Source of the DNA: an uncultured Rhodospirillaceae bacterium
GTDB taxonomy: Bacteria; Pseudomonadota; Alphaproteobacteria; Dongiales; Dongiaceae
Length of the DNA stretch: 49,789 bases
NCBI GenBank assembly: GCA_902826565.1
Contig: CADEFF010000026.1
Location: 1-49,789 of the forward strand
Direction: 5' to 3'
Part shown: one piece after another, positions 33,483 to 42,133 of the stretch
How the letters are laid out: each line of letters begins with the position of its first letter
How positions within the stretch are numbered: the first letter of the stretch is position 1
Translations under genes and position numbers: made by a program
Notes under the pieces: generated by a model
The model's input: only the letters and a program-made list of their open reading frames with translations
The model's database searches: none
What the model was told of the DNA's origin: nothing

Positions 33483-34928
33483 TCAGGCATGAACCGGCGC
33501 CCGGCGCTGCGCCCAGGGCGCCGCCTGCTCGAGCTGCGCCGCAAGCTTCATCAGGGTCGCCTCGTCGCCGAAGCGCCCGGCGAACTGCAGCCCGACCGGC
33601 AGCCCGTCTGCCGACCAGTGCAGCGGGAGGCTGATGGCGGGCTGGCCGGTGATGTTGAAGATCGGGCAGAAGGGCGAGTAATGCACGATGCCCTTCGGGC
33701 CGAGGCGATGATCGCGGAAATCCGGATTGCTGAGGGCGAGGCGGCCGATCTTCGCCGGCGGCTCGGCAAGCGTCGGGCTCAGCAGCAAATCGTGGTCGAG
33801 GAAGAACCGCGCGACCGCCCGTCCGGTGGCATGAACCGTGTTGATCGCAGCGAGATAGTCCGGGGCCGGGATCGCGCGGCCGAACTCCGCGGCGCTGCGG
33901 ATGGTCGGGTGCAGCTCGCCCGGCTGCGGCGGCCGCCCGAGCGCCGCCGCCCGCTGATCGACCGAAAGCGCGGTGCCGCAGGCGACGATCTTCGACCAGG
34001 CCTGCATGGCCTTGTCGAAATCGAAGCTTGGCTTCGCCTCGATCAGCTCGTGGCCGAGTGAGGCGCAAAGCTTCGCCGTCGCCTCGACCGCCGCCTTGCA
34101 TTCAGGATGGATGGCGGCACCGGTGAAGCTCGTCGTCATGAAAGCGATCCTGAGCCGCTTCGGCGGCGATTTGATCTCCTCCATCAGCGGTCGCGCCATC
34201 GACGGCGCCCAGTAGGGTTGGCCGAGATCGGGGCCCGCGGTCGCATCGATCGCCGCGGCGGTGTCCCGCACGCTCCGCGACAGCACGCCGTCGATCGACA
34301 TGCCGCCCCAGCCCTCACCCGCCGCCGGCCCGTCCGGCAGCCGCGCGCGCGTCGGCTTCAACCCCACGAGCCCGCAGCAGGAGGCCGGGATGCGCACCGA
34401 GCCGCCCCCGTCCGAGCCGTGCGAGAGCGGCAGGATGCCGGCCGCCACCGCCGCTCCCGCCCCACCGCTCGAGCCGCCGGAGCTGTGTTCCAGGTTCCAG
34501 GGATTGCGCGTCGGCGCGCCATAGACGTCGCCCTCGGTCGTCGGGCCGACGCCCAGCTCCGGCGAGGTGGTGCGGCCGAAGGTGACGAGGCCGGACGCCT
34601 TCAGCCGCAGATAGATCTCGGAATCGTAGGTCCAGTCGTAGTTTGCGAAGAATCGCGAGCCGTTATGGGTGCGGTAGCCGACCGCCTCGGCGCCGAGATC
34701 CTTGAGGAGGAACGGCACGCCGGTGAAGGGACCCTGGGGCGGGCCGTCGGCGATCGCCTTGCGCGCGCTGTCGGCCGCGACATGCACGACGGCGTTGATC
34801 TTCGGATTGACCCGCTCGGTTCGCGCCAGCGCCTCCTCGAGCAGCTCGCCCGCGCTCACCGCGCGCTTCTTCACCAGCTCCGCGAGACCGAGCGCATCGT
34901 ATTTGTCGTAGTCCGGAAAGCCCGCCAT
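33483..34928 (-). CDS. Amidase signature family enzyme
   Basis: This 481-residue amidase uses a Ser-cisSer-Lys triad. The Lys is in FLLKDLG (about residue 80), the Gly/Ser-rich signature is EHSSGGSSGGAGAAVAAG, and the nucleophile Ser lies in DGGGSVRIPASCCGLVGLKP. GatA-like proteins share the fold, but no gatC or gatB is adjacent, so this is a catabolic amidase. ATG 34928 has GAGGG nearby. It is divergent from a LysR gene and just upstream of the HpaB/RidA/DUF1028 genes on the same strand. It may also serve the neighbouring gamma-glutamyl pathway, but that is a guess. Confidence 0.92.
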   Translation of the reverse strand: MAGFPDYDKYDALGLAELVKKRAVSAGELLEEALARTERVNPKINAVVHVAADSARKAIADGPPQGPFTGVPFLLKDLGAEAVGYRTHNGSRFFANYDWTYDSEIYLRLKASGLVTFGRTTSPELGVGPTTEGDVYGAPTRNPWNLEHSSGGSSGGAGAAVAAGILPLSHGSDGGGSVRIPASCCGLVGLKPTRARLPDGPAAGEGWGGMSIDGVLSRSVRDTAAAIDATAGPDLGQPYWAPSMARPLMEEIKSPPKRLRIAFMTTSFTGAAIHPECKAAVEATAKLCASLGHELIEAKPSFDFDKAMQAWSKIVACGTALSVDQRAAALGRPPQPGELHPTIRSAAEFGRAIPAPDYLAAINTVHATGRAVARFFLDHDLLLSPTLAEPPAKIGRLALSNPDFRDHRLGPKGIVHYSPFCPIFNITGQPAISLPLHWSADGLPVGLQFAGRFGDEATLMKLAAQLEQAAPWAQRRAPVHA

Positions 34929-35058
34929 CGTTCCCTCTTCGAAATAATGCCGGGGCGCGCAAATCCGCCCCGGCCGGAGACAGCCTGCCCGATGCCGAGG
35001 GGCACTGGCGACGGAAAAATGCCGCAGGCCCGGCCGCAAGCCCGATTGACCCCGCCGC

Positions 35059-35110
35059 TGCATCGGAAAATCATGGTGGCCTCGCCTGCTGAATAGCGAT
35101 GGCCGATGCA
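35059..35110. promoter_or_regulatory. Half-sites of the LysR-type operator at the regulator's own start
   Basis: TGCATCGG (35059-35066) is mirrored by CCGATGCA (35103-35110), which overlaps the LysR start codon at 35106; centres are 44 bases apart. The left copy extends to CTGCATCGGAAAA, identical over 13 bases to the operator at 33446-33458. This is what autoregulation plus control of the divergent amidase gene would look like. The dyad here is spread out and lacks the ATC-N9-GAT core. Confidence 0.5.
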
Positions 35111-36044
35111 ACCGACCCTGAAGCAGCTCCGCTATTTCGTCGCTGCCGCCGATGCCGGCAGCATCACCGGCGCGGCGCGGCAGCTCAACATCTCGCAGCC
35201 TTCCGTCTCGGCGGCGATCGCGGAGATCGAGCAGAGCTTCGCGCTCCAGCTCTTCGTCCGGCATCACGCGCAGGGCCTCTCGCTGACCCCGGCGGGCCAG
35301 CGGCTCGCGATCGAGGCCCGGTCGCTCCTCGCCCATGCCGAGGAGCTGCGACAGGGCGCGCTCGATCTTGCGGGCAAGCCCGCGGGCGAGGTGGTGGTGG
35401 GCTGCTTCCAGACCTTCGCGCCGATGGTCGTGCCGGGGTTGCTGCGCGCGGTGAAGGCGCACTATCCCGATCTCGGGGTGCGCCTGCGCGAAGATCATCT
35501 CGAAGGGCTGCTGGACGGGCTCCGCCACGGACGGCTCGACCTCGCCCTCACCTACGACCTCGATCTCGACAGCGACCTCGATTTCACCGTCTGCACCGAG
35601 GTGCCGCTGCATGTGATCCTCGCGGCCGATCACCGCCTTGCGGCGCGCAACCGCGTGGCCCTCGCCGACCTCGTCGAGGAGCCGCTGGTGCTGCTCGGCC
35701 TTCCCCACAGCCGCGACTATTTCCTCTCGGTTTTCCGCGGGCTCGGGCTCGAGCCGCGCGTCGCCCACGAAACCCCGAGCTTCGAGATGGTGCGCGGGCT
35801 GGTCGCCAACGGGTACGGCTACTCCGTCATGCATTCACGACCGGAAAGCGATCAGGCGCTCGATGGTCGGCGTCTCGTCTACCGGCCGGTGCGGGAAGCG
35901 GTGCGCGCCCACCGCCTCGGCATCGCCCGACTCGCAGGCAGCCGGACCACCCGTGCGGCGGCTCTCTTCCAGCAATTCTGCGTCGCGCATTTCGCCGCCG
36001 CCCATGCGGCAGGCGGGCGACGTCGCTCAAAAATCATCTCGTAG
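35106..36044 (+). CDS. LysR-family transcriptional regulator
   Basis: This 312-residue regulator has the N-terminal winged helix-turn-helix (LKQLRYFVAAADAGSITGAARQLNISQPSVSAAIAEIEQ). The effector-binding domain follows (VVVGCFQTFAPMVVPGLLRAV; LDLALTYDLDLDSDLDF), and a basic tail ends the protein. It is most like the OxyR/CynR-type branch that uses small aromatic or organic acid ligands. Divergence from the amidase gene and shared operator sequences tie it to the amidase/HpaB module. It could also act on the permease gene 234 bases downstream, where a small palindrome (TTCGGC-G-GCCGAA, 36133-36145) lies in the gap. Confidence 0.92.
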   Translation: MQPTLKQLRYFVAAADAGSITGAARQLNISQPSVSAAIAEIEQSFALQLFVRHHAQGLSLTPAGQRLAIEARSLLAHAEELRQGALDLAGKPAGEVVVGCFQTFAPMVVPGLLRAVKAHYPDLGVRLREDHLEGLLDGLRHGRLDLALTYDLDLDSDLDFTVCTEVPLHVILAADHRLAARNRVALADLVEEPLVLLGLPHSRDYFLSVFRGLGLEPRVAHETPSFEMVRGLVANGYGYSVMHSRPESDQALDGRRLVYRPVREAVRAHRLGIARLAGSRTTRAAALFQQFCVAHFAAAHAAGGRRRSKIIS

Positions 36045-36278
36045 TTTCAATAGCTTATTCGGCCACTGCGCGAGGGACTGCGACAATTCGCCGCCTCTCG
36101 GCTTTACACCCGTCGGGCGCTGGGCCCATTATTTCGGCGGCCGAACCATCCAGGGGGAAGGGGCGGCCCCCGTTCTGACGGAATGCGATCAGGTGCCGTT
36201 CCACGCCTTCGGGGTTCTCCGCGAGGCCCGAGCGGCCCCGCCGCGATGGCGAACGAATGCAACCATTAGGGGGAAAGC

Positions 36279-37793
36279 ATGGCTGACGAAAAAGCCGGTA
36301 TCCGTTACGAAACGGTCGGCTCGGACTATTTCGAGCAGCGGGGGATGCGGCGCTTCGCCCGCGTCGGCTCGCTCTGGGCGCTCGGCGTGGGCGCCGTCAT
36401 CTCCGGCCACTTCTCGGGCTGGAACTTCGGCATCGGCGTCGGCGGCTGGGGCGGTCTTGCGATCGCCGGCGTCATCATCGGCATCATGTATATCGGCCTC
36501 TGCTTCTGCCTCGCCGAGATGTCGCCCGCCTTGCCGCATACCGGCGCCGCCTACTCCTTCGCTCGCTCGGCCATGGGACCCTGGGGCGGCTATGTCACCG
36601 GCCTCGCCGAGAACATCGAATATGTGGTGACGCCCGCCGTCATCACCTTCTTCATCGGCTCCTATATGGGCGGCATCTTCGGGACCCCGGATGCCTTTCA
36701 GCCGGTCTGGTGGATCGTCTTCTACGCCCTGTTCCTCTTCTTCAACCTGCTGGGCGTGGAGCTTTCCTTCCGGGTCTCGGTCATCGTCACCTTGATGGCA
36801 CTGGCGGTACTGGTGGTGTTCTGGATCAGCGCCATTCCCCATTTCGATTTCTCGCGCTACGCCCTCAATATCGGCGTGGACGAGACGGGCGCGATGATCG
36901 AGCTGCCGGAAGGCGGCGGCCCCCTGCTGCCGCTCGGTTGGGCCGGCGTGTTCGCCGCCTTGCCCTTCGCGGTCTGGCTCTTCCTCGCGATCGAGCAGCT
37001 CCCGCTCGCGGCCGAGGAGAGCCACGATCCGAAGAAGGACATGCCGAAGGGCCTGATGCTCGGCATCCTCACGCTCTGCATCTCGGCCACCCTCATCACC
37101 TTCCTCAATCCGGGCATCCCGGTCGGCGACGGCACCCATACGGGCGCCTTCTATCTCGGCACCTCGGCCGAGCCGATCCTCGACGGGTTCCGGGTGACCA
37201 TGCCGGGGCTGGCGAAGATTCTGGCCTTCCTCGCGGTGGTCGGGCTGATCGCGAGCCTGCATACGATCATTTACGCACAGGGCCGGCAGATCTACTCGCT
37301 GTCGCGGGCGGGCTATTTCCCGCGCATCCTCTCGGTGACGCACGGCAAGCACAAGGTGCCGCATGTCGCGCTCATCGTGGGTTCGCTGGTCGGCTTCTGC
37401 CTGATGCTCGCCGTCTTCTGGGTGCGGGGGTCGGAAGCGGGGGCGATCATCGGCGGCACGCTGCTCAACATGGCGGTGTTCGGCGCGACGATCTCCTACG
37501 GCTTCCAGGCGATCTCCTTCATCCTGCTGCGGAAGAACCTGCCGCATATCAACCGGCCCTATCGCAGCCCGGTCGGAGTTCCGGGCGCGGTGGTTACGCT
37601 GGTGATCGCGATCGTGACGCTCTACATGCAGCTTCAGGATCCGATCTATCGCTACGGCGTCTATTGCGCGGCCGCCTGGTATGCGGTCGGTCTCGCCTAT
37701 TTCGGCCTCTATGCGCGGCATCATCTGGTGCAGTCGCCAGAGGAGGAATTCGCCACGGCCGAACGCGCCAAGGCGCTGGCGCTGGGCCACTGA
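36279..37793 (+). CDS. APC-family permease, ethanolamine-permease-like
   Basis: This 504-residue transporter has about twelve helices. The first helix region VGAVISGHFSGWNFGIGVGGWGG and the following LAEMSPALPHTGAAYSFARSAMGPWGGY strongly recall the ethanolamine permease branch of the amino acid-polyamine-organocation family. The second half has IEQLPLAAEESHDPKKDMPKG. It begins at ATG 36279 after GGGGGAAAG. Its own terminator follows, so it and the ligase gene may be separately transcribed, yet its position ahead of the glutamylation genes implies it imports their substrate. Confidence 0.87.
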   Translation: MADEKAGIRYETVGSDYFEQRGMRRFARVGSLWALGVGAVISGHFSGWNFGIGVGGWGGLAIAGVIIGIMYIGLCFCLAEMSPALPHTGAAYSFARSAMGPWGGYVTGLAENIEYVVTPAVITFFIGSYMGGIFGTPDAFQPVWWIVFYALFLFFNLLGVELSFRVSVIVTLMALAVLVVFWISAIPHFDFSRYALNIGVDETGAMIELPEGGGPLLPLGWAGVFAALPFAVWLFLAIEQLPLAAEESHDPKKDMPKGLMLGILTLCISATLITFLNPGIPVGDGTHTGAFYLGTSAEPILDGFRVTMPGLAKILAFLAVVGLIASLHTIIYAQGRQIYSLSRAGYFPRILSVTHGKHKVPHVALIVGSLVGFCLMLAVFWVRGSEAGAIIGGTLLNMAVFGATISYGFQAISFILLRKNLPHINRPYRSPVGVPGAVVTLVIAIVTLYMQLQDPIYRYGVYCAAAWYAVGLAYFGLYARHHLVQSPEEEFATAERAKALALGH

Positions 37794-37817
37794 TCCGACG
37801 TCACGGAATCGCGCGGG

Positions 37818-37843
37818 AAAGGGGGCGGCGACGCCCCCTTTTT
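37818..37843 (+). terminator. Rho-independent terminator after the permease gene
   Basis: AAAGGGGGCG (37818-37827) pairs perfectly with CGCCCCCTTT (37832-37841) around a GCGA tetraloop and runs into TTTTT (37839-37843). It is 25 bases after the permease stop codon. Confidence 0.88.
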
Positions 37844-37994
37844 CGTGGCCGCGGCGGCGGATCGATCGCGACCGCCATGACCTTGCGGTCGGGTGCAAGG
37901 GGCGCCTCAGCCTCGCCGCCTTTCTTTTTGACAGCCACCCGGGCCGCGGCGCAAATTCCGCGCGTCTCGGGGAAACGGGGATCGGGGGAGCCAG

Positions 37995-39362
37995 ATGAAG
38001 CCGGAAGCCGTCAAGAACGCGACCGATGCGAAGAAGATCGTCGAGGAACGCGGCCTCGCCCATGTGAAGGTCGGCGTCGTCGACATGGACGGCATCCTGC
38101 GCGGCAAATACATATCGCGCGCGAAATTCCTTTCCGCGCTCGAGAAGGGATTCGGCTTCTGCGACGTGGTGCTGGGCTGGGATTCGAACGACCAGCTCTA
38201 CGACAACGCGACCTTCACCGGCTGGCACACCGCCTTTCCCGACGCGCCGGTGCGCATCCTGCCGGCGACCTGCCGAGAGGTGCCGTTCGAAGACAACATG
38301 CTCTTCTTCCTCTGCGAGTTCGCCGACCGCGCCGAGCCGGTCTGCCCGCGCGGCACGCTCCGGCGCGTCCTCGGGCAGGCGGAGAAGATGGGCTTCAAGG
38401 TCCAGGCGGCCTGCGAATACGAGTTCTTCATGTTCGACGAGACGCCAGAGAGCATCCGCGAGAAGGGTTTCCGCAAGCTGCAGCCGATGACGCCGGGCTT
38501 CTTCGGCTATTCGAGCCTGCGCGCCTCCGTCTGGTCCGAGCTCTATCACGAGATCCTGCAGACGGCGGAACGGATGCGCTTCCCGATCGAGGGGCTGCAC
38601 ACCGAGACCGGACCGGGCGTGATCGAGGCGGCACTCGCGGTCGACGAGGCGCTGGAAGCGGCCGACAAGGCCGCCCTCTTCAAGACCTTCCTCAAGGTGC
38701 TGGCGCAGCGGCGCGGGCTGATGGCGACCTTCATGGCGAAATGGTCGAACGACTGGCCGGGCCAGAGCGGCCACATCCATCTCTCGATCAAGGGCAAGGA
38801 CGGGGCGCCGTCCTTCTACGATCCGAAGCAGCCGCACAATATGAGCAAGACCATGCGGCATTTCCTCGCCGGGCAGCAGGCGCTGATGCCCGAGCTGCTG
38901 GCGATGGTCGGCTCGACCGTGAATTCCTATTCCCGCATGGTGCCGGGCTTCTGGGCGCCAACCCACGCGACCTGGGGCGTGGAGAACCGCACCTGCGCGC
39001 TCCGCGTAATCCCGGGCTCGGCGAAAGCGCAGCGCATCGAGTACCGGATTGCCGCCGCCGACGCCAATCCCTATATCGCCATCGCCGCCGCGCTGGGCTC
39101 CGGGCTCTACGGCATCCAGCACAAGCTCGAGCCGACCGCGCCCATCGAGGGCAATTCCTACGCGATGAAGCATGCGGTGAAGCTCGGCCTGCCGGGGACT
39201 CTCATGGAAGCGGCGAGCCGGCTGCGCAAATCGACGGCGGCGCGGGAGCTGTTCGGCGACGAGTTCGTCGATCACTTCGCGGCCAGCCGCGAATGGGAGG
39301 AGCGCGAGTTCCGCAAGCACGTCACCGACTGGGAACTGGCGCGCTATTTCGAGATCATCTGA
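37995..39362 (+). CDS. Glutamine synthetase-like ligase (gamma-glutamyl-amine synthetase type)
   Basis: This 455-residue GS-fold ligase would couple glutamate to an amine with ATP. It has the N-terminal VDMDGILRGKYIS typical of PuuA/GlnA4/IpuC-like enzymes rather than housekeeping GlnA. The active-site segments are HTETGPGVIEAAL, SGHIHLSI and ENRTCALRVIPG with RIEYRIAAADANPY. The housekeeping adenylylation-site sequence is not evident. GGGGGAG precedes the ATG. With an ethanolamine-type permease, alcohol dehydrogenase and aldehyde dehydrogenase, an amino-alcohol such as ethanolamine is the likely acceptor. A polyamine or alkylamine is the alternative. Confidence 0.88.
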   Translation: MKPEAVKNATDAKKIVEERGLAHVKVGVVDMDGILRGKYISRAKFLSALEKGFGFCDVVLGWDSNDQLYDNATFTGWHTAFPDAPVRILPATCREVPFEDNMLFFLCEFADRAEPVCPRGTLRRVLGQAEKMGFKVQAACEYEFFMFDETPESIREKGFRKLQPMTPGFFGYSSLRASVWSELYHEILQTAERMRFPIEGLHTETGPGVIEAALAVDEALEAADKAALFKTFLKVLAQRRGLMATFMAKWSNDWPGQSGHIHLSIKGKDGAPSFYDPKQPHNMSKTMRHFLAGQQALMPELLAMVGSTVNSYSRMVPGFWAPTHATWGVENRTCALRVIPGSAKAQRIEYRIAAADANPYIAIAAALGSGLYGIQHKLEPTAPIEGNSYAMKHAVKLGLPGTLMEAASRLRKSTAARELFGDEFVDHFAASREWEEREFRKHVTDWELARYFEII

Positions 39363-39392
39363 ACCGGGCGATCAACAGACGAGGCACATGCC

Positions 39393-40787
39393 ATGGGCGC
39401 CATGCAGAAGACCATCACCCCGATCGACGACACGCTCTTCGTCGAGCGCCCCTACGCCGATGCGGCGGCGATCGACGCCGCGCTCGCGACCGCGCACAAG
39501 GCGGCGCGCGAATGGAAGCATGTGCCGATGGCGGAGCGGCAGAAGCTCCTGACCAAGGCGGTCGACGCCTTCGTGGGCCGCAAGGACGAGATCGCCGAGG
39601 AGCTTACCCGCCAGATCGGCCGTCCCATCGGCCAGTCGCCGGGCGAGATCCGCGGCTTCGAGGAGCGGTCGCGCTACATGATCGAGATCGCGCCGCGATC
39701 GCTCGCCGATATCGACGTGGGTCCGAAGGAAGGCTTCACCCGCTTCATCCGGCGCGAGCCGCTCGGCGTGGTGTTCGTGGTGGCGCCCTGGAACTTCCCC
39801 TATCTCACGGCGGTGAACGTGACCGTGCCGGCGCTCCTCGCCGGAAATGCCGTCATCATGAAGCACTCGGCCCAGACGCCGCTCTGCGCCGAGCGCTTCG
39901 CCGAGGCCTTCAAGGCGGCCGGGCTGCCGGCCGGCCTCTTCCAGCATCTCGTCCTCACCCATGAGGACGCCTCCAAGGTGATCGCGCGGTCGGACGGGGT
40001 GGATTACGTGTCCTTCACGGGATCGGTCGCCGGCGGCCATGCCATCATGGACGCCGTCTCGAAGCGCTTCATCGGCGCCGGTCTCGAGCTCGGCGGCAAC
40101 GATCCCGCCTATGTGCGGAACGACGCCGATCTGGCGCATGCCGTCGAGAACCTGGTGGACGGCGCCTTTTTCAACTCCGGCCAGTCCTGTTGCGGCATCC
40201 AGCGCATCTTCGTCCACCAGGACCTCTATAAAAAGTTCCTGGACGGGTTCGTCGACCTCACGAACCAGTACAAGCTCGGCAACCCGCTCGAGAAGGGGAC
40301 CAACCTCGGGCCGGTCGTGCGCAGCCGCGCCGCCGACGAGATCCGCAAGCAGATCGACAAGGCGGTCCATGCCGGCGCGAAAAAGCTCATCGATCCGAAA
40401 CGCTTCCCCGCCGACAAGCCCGGCACCGCCTATCTGGCCCCGCAGGTGCTGGCCGACCTCGATACGCGCAATCCCTTCATGCAGGAGGAATGCTTCGGCC
40501 CCGCCGTCGCCATCGCGCCGGTCGCGAACGACGACGAGGCGATCGCCAAGATGAACGACAACCCCTTCGGGCTCACCGCCGCGATCTGGACGATGGACGA
40601 GGCGGCGGCGACACGGATCGGCGATCGCATCGACACCGGCACCTGGTTCATGAATCGCTGCGACTATCTCGATCCGGCGCTGGGCTGGGTCGGGGTCAAG
40701 GATTCGGGCCGCGGCTGCAGCCTGAGCCAGGTCGGCTACGAATATCTGACCCGGCCCAAGAGCTTCCATCTCCGCACGAAACTCTAG
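39393..40787 (+). CDS. Aldehyde dehydrogenase family protein
   Basis: This 464-residue NAD(P)+-dependent enzyme has the Rossmann/cofactor segment PLGVVFVVAPWNFPYLTAVN, the general-base Glu in LELGGNDPAYV, and the catalytic Cys in NSGQSC (C266). It is 30 bases after the ligase gene, so co-transcribed. In the proposed pathway it would oxidise the gamma-glutamyl aminoaldehyde to the acid, as PuuC or IpuI do. The start at ATG 39393 is supported by GAGG about 10 bases upstream; ATG 39402 is a possible later start. Confidence 0.92.
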   Translation: MGAMQKTITPIDDTLFVERPYADAAAIDAALATAHKAAREWKHVPMAERQKLLTKAVDAFVGRKDEIAEELTRQIGRPIGQSPGEIRGFEERSRYMIEIAPRSLADIDVGPKEGFTRFIRREPLGVVFVVAPWNFPYLTAVNVTVPALLAGNAVIMKHSAQTPLCAERFAEAFKAAGLPAGLFQHLVLTHEDASKVIARSDGVDYVSFTGSVAGGHAIMDAVSKRFIGAGLELGGNDPAYVRNDADLAHAVENLVDGAFFNSGQSCCGIQRIFVHQDLYKKFLDGFVDLTNQYKLGNPLEKGTNLGPVVRSRAADEIRKQIDKAVHAGAKKLIDPKRFPADKPGTAYLAPQVLADLDTRNPFMQEECFGPAVAIAPVANDDEAIAKMNDNPFGLTAAIWTMDEAAATRIGDRIDTGTWFMNRCDYLDPALGWVGVKDSGRGCSLSQVGYEYLTRPKSFHLRTKL

Positions 40788-40800
40788 TTTGGCCAGGCTG

Positions 40801-40861
40801 GCCGGGCTTTGGCCCGGTGAGACCGGCCGTAAGCCAGCCGGGCTTTAGCCCGGCGAAACCG
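40801..40861. repeat. Pair of REP-like hairpins after the aldehyde dehydrogenase gene
   Basis: Two near-identical 25-base units (40801-40825 and 40837-40861) each carry a stem CCGGGC/GCCCGG around a TTTG or TTTA loop, followed by GTGAGACCG or GCGAAACCG. They lie head to tail in the 136-base gap before the alcohol dehydrogenase gene. Without T-runs they look like REP-type elements that shape mRNA decay or partial termination inside the operon. Confidence 0.75.
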
Positions 40862-40923
40862 ATCGATAGACTGCCGGCGTCCGACCGAATTTCGCCCAAC
40901 CGCCCTTCGTGAAGGATCCGACC

Positions 40924-42099
40924 ATGGCTGACGACGCGGCCGCGCTGCGCGGCAACTGGAACTACCCGACGCTCATGCGCTTCGGCGTCGGCCGGATCGC
41001 GGAGCTGCCGGAGGCCTGCAAGCAGCTCGGCATGAAGCGGCCCCTGATCGTGACCGACCCGGGCCTCGCCGCCCTTCCGATGATCAAGGAGGCCGTGCAG
41101 CGCAACGAGGCCGCCGGGCTCGAGACCGCGCTGTTCGCCGACATCAAGGGCAACCCCATCGGCAAAAATGTCGAGGACGGGCTGAAGAAATACCGGGCCG
41201 GCGGCCATGACGGCGTCGTCGCCTTCGGCGGCGGCAGCGCGCTCGACGCCGGCAAGGCGATCGCGCTCATGGCCGGCCAGACGCGCCCGATCTGGGATTT
41301 CGAGGATGTGGGCGACAACTGGACGCGCGTGAATGTCGCGGGCATCGCGCCGATCGTCGCCGTGCCGACCACCTCGGGCACCGGCTCGGAGGTCGGCCGC
41401 GTCTCCGTCATCACCAACGAGACGACCCACCAGAAGAAGCTCATCTTCCATCCGAAGATCCAGCCCTCGATCGTGATCTCCGATCCGGCGCTGACCGTGG
41501 GCCTGCCGGCCAAGATCACCGCCGCCACCGGCATGGACGCGCTCGCGCACTGCCTCGAGGCCTATTGCGTGCCGAGCTATCACCCGATGGCGGACGGCGT
41601 CGCGGTCGAAGGCATGCGGCTCATCAAGGACTGGCTTCCGGTCGCGGTGAAGGACGGCAAGAACCTGACGGCGCGCGCCCATATGATGGCGGCGGCGACC
41701 ATGGGCGCCACGGCCTTCCAGAAGGGCCTCGGCGCGATCCACTCCCTCTCCCACCCGGTCGGCGCGATCTACGACACGCATCACGGCCTCACCAACGCCG
41801 TCGTCATGCCCTATGTCATGCAGTTCAACCGCGCCGCGATCGAGGCGAAGATGGCGCGTCTCGCAGCCTGGCTCGAACTCAAGAACCCCTCCTACACCGC
41901 GGTGCTCGACTGGGTGCTGGCGCTCCGCAAGGAGATCGGCATCCCGCACACCCTGAAGGAGATCGGCGTCGACAAGGCGCGGCTCGACGAGCTGTCGCAG
42001 GCCGCCTACGAGGATCCGTCGACGGGCGGCAACCCGGTGCCGATCGGCGCCGCCGACCTCAAGAAGATGTTCGTCGCCTCGATCGACGGACAGCTCTAG
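40924..42099 (+). CDS. Iron-containing alcohol dehydrogenase
   Basis: This 391-residue group III alcohol dehydrogenase has the NAD-binding GGGSALDAGKA, the PTTSGTGSEV loop, and metal ligands in GMDALAHCLEA and HSLSHPVGAIYDTHHG. ATG 40924 has AGGA 8 bases upstream; a GTG 15 bases earlier is an alternative. In the proposed pathway it oxidises the hydroxyl of a gamma-glutamylated amino alcohol to the aldehyde used by the neighbouring dehydrogenase. An independent promoter in the repeat-bearing gap cannot be excluded. Confidence 0.93.
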   Translation: MADDAAALRGNWNYPTLMRFGVGRIAELPEACKQLGMKRPLIVTDPGLAALPMIKEAVQRNEAAGLETALFADIKGNPIGKNVEDGLKKYRAGGHDGVVAFGGGSALDAGKAIALMAGQTRPIWDFEDVGDNWTRVNVAGIAPIVAVPTTSGTGSEVGRVSVITNETTHQKKLIFHPKIQPSIVISDPALTVGLPAKITAATGMDALAHCLEAYCVPSYHPMADGVAVEGMRLIKDWLPVAVKDGKNLTARAHMMAAATMGATAFQKGLGAIHSLSHPVGAIYDTHHGLTNAVVMPYVMQFNRAAIEAKMARLAAWLELKNPSYTAVLDWVLALRKEIGIPHTLKEIGVDKARLDELSQAAYEDPSTGGNPVPIGAADLKKMFVASIDGQL

Positions 42100-42101
42100 A
42101 A

Positions 42102-42132
42102 GCGCCGGGCGCTCCCGATCGGGGGCCGGCGC
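42102..42132. terminator. GC hairpin between convergent genes
   Basis: GCGCCGG (42102-42108) pairs with CCGGCGC (42126-42132) in the 34-base gap between the alcohol dehydrogenase and the EamA gene stops. There is no T-run, so termination in either direction is only suggested by position. Confidence 0.35.
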
Positions 42133-42133
42133 C

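Noticed and set aside
36133-36145. TTCGGC-G-GCCGAA palindrome before the permease gene as a firm operator
   Set aside because: Short GC-rich palindromes are common by chance here and nothing else supports it; mentioned only under the LysR gene.
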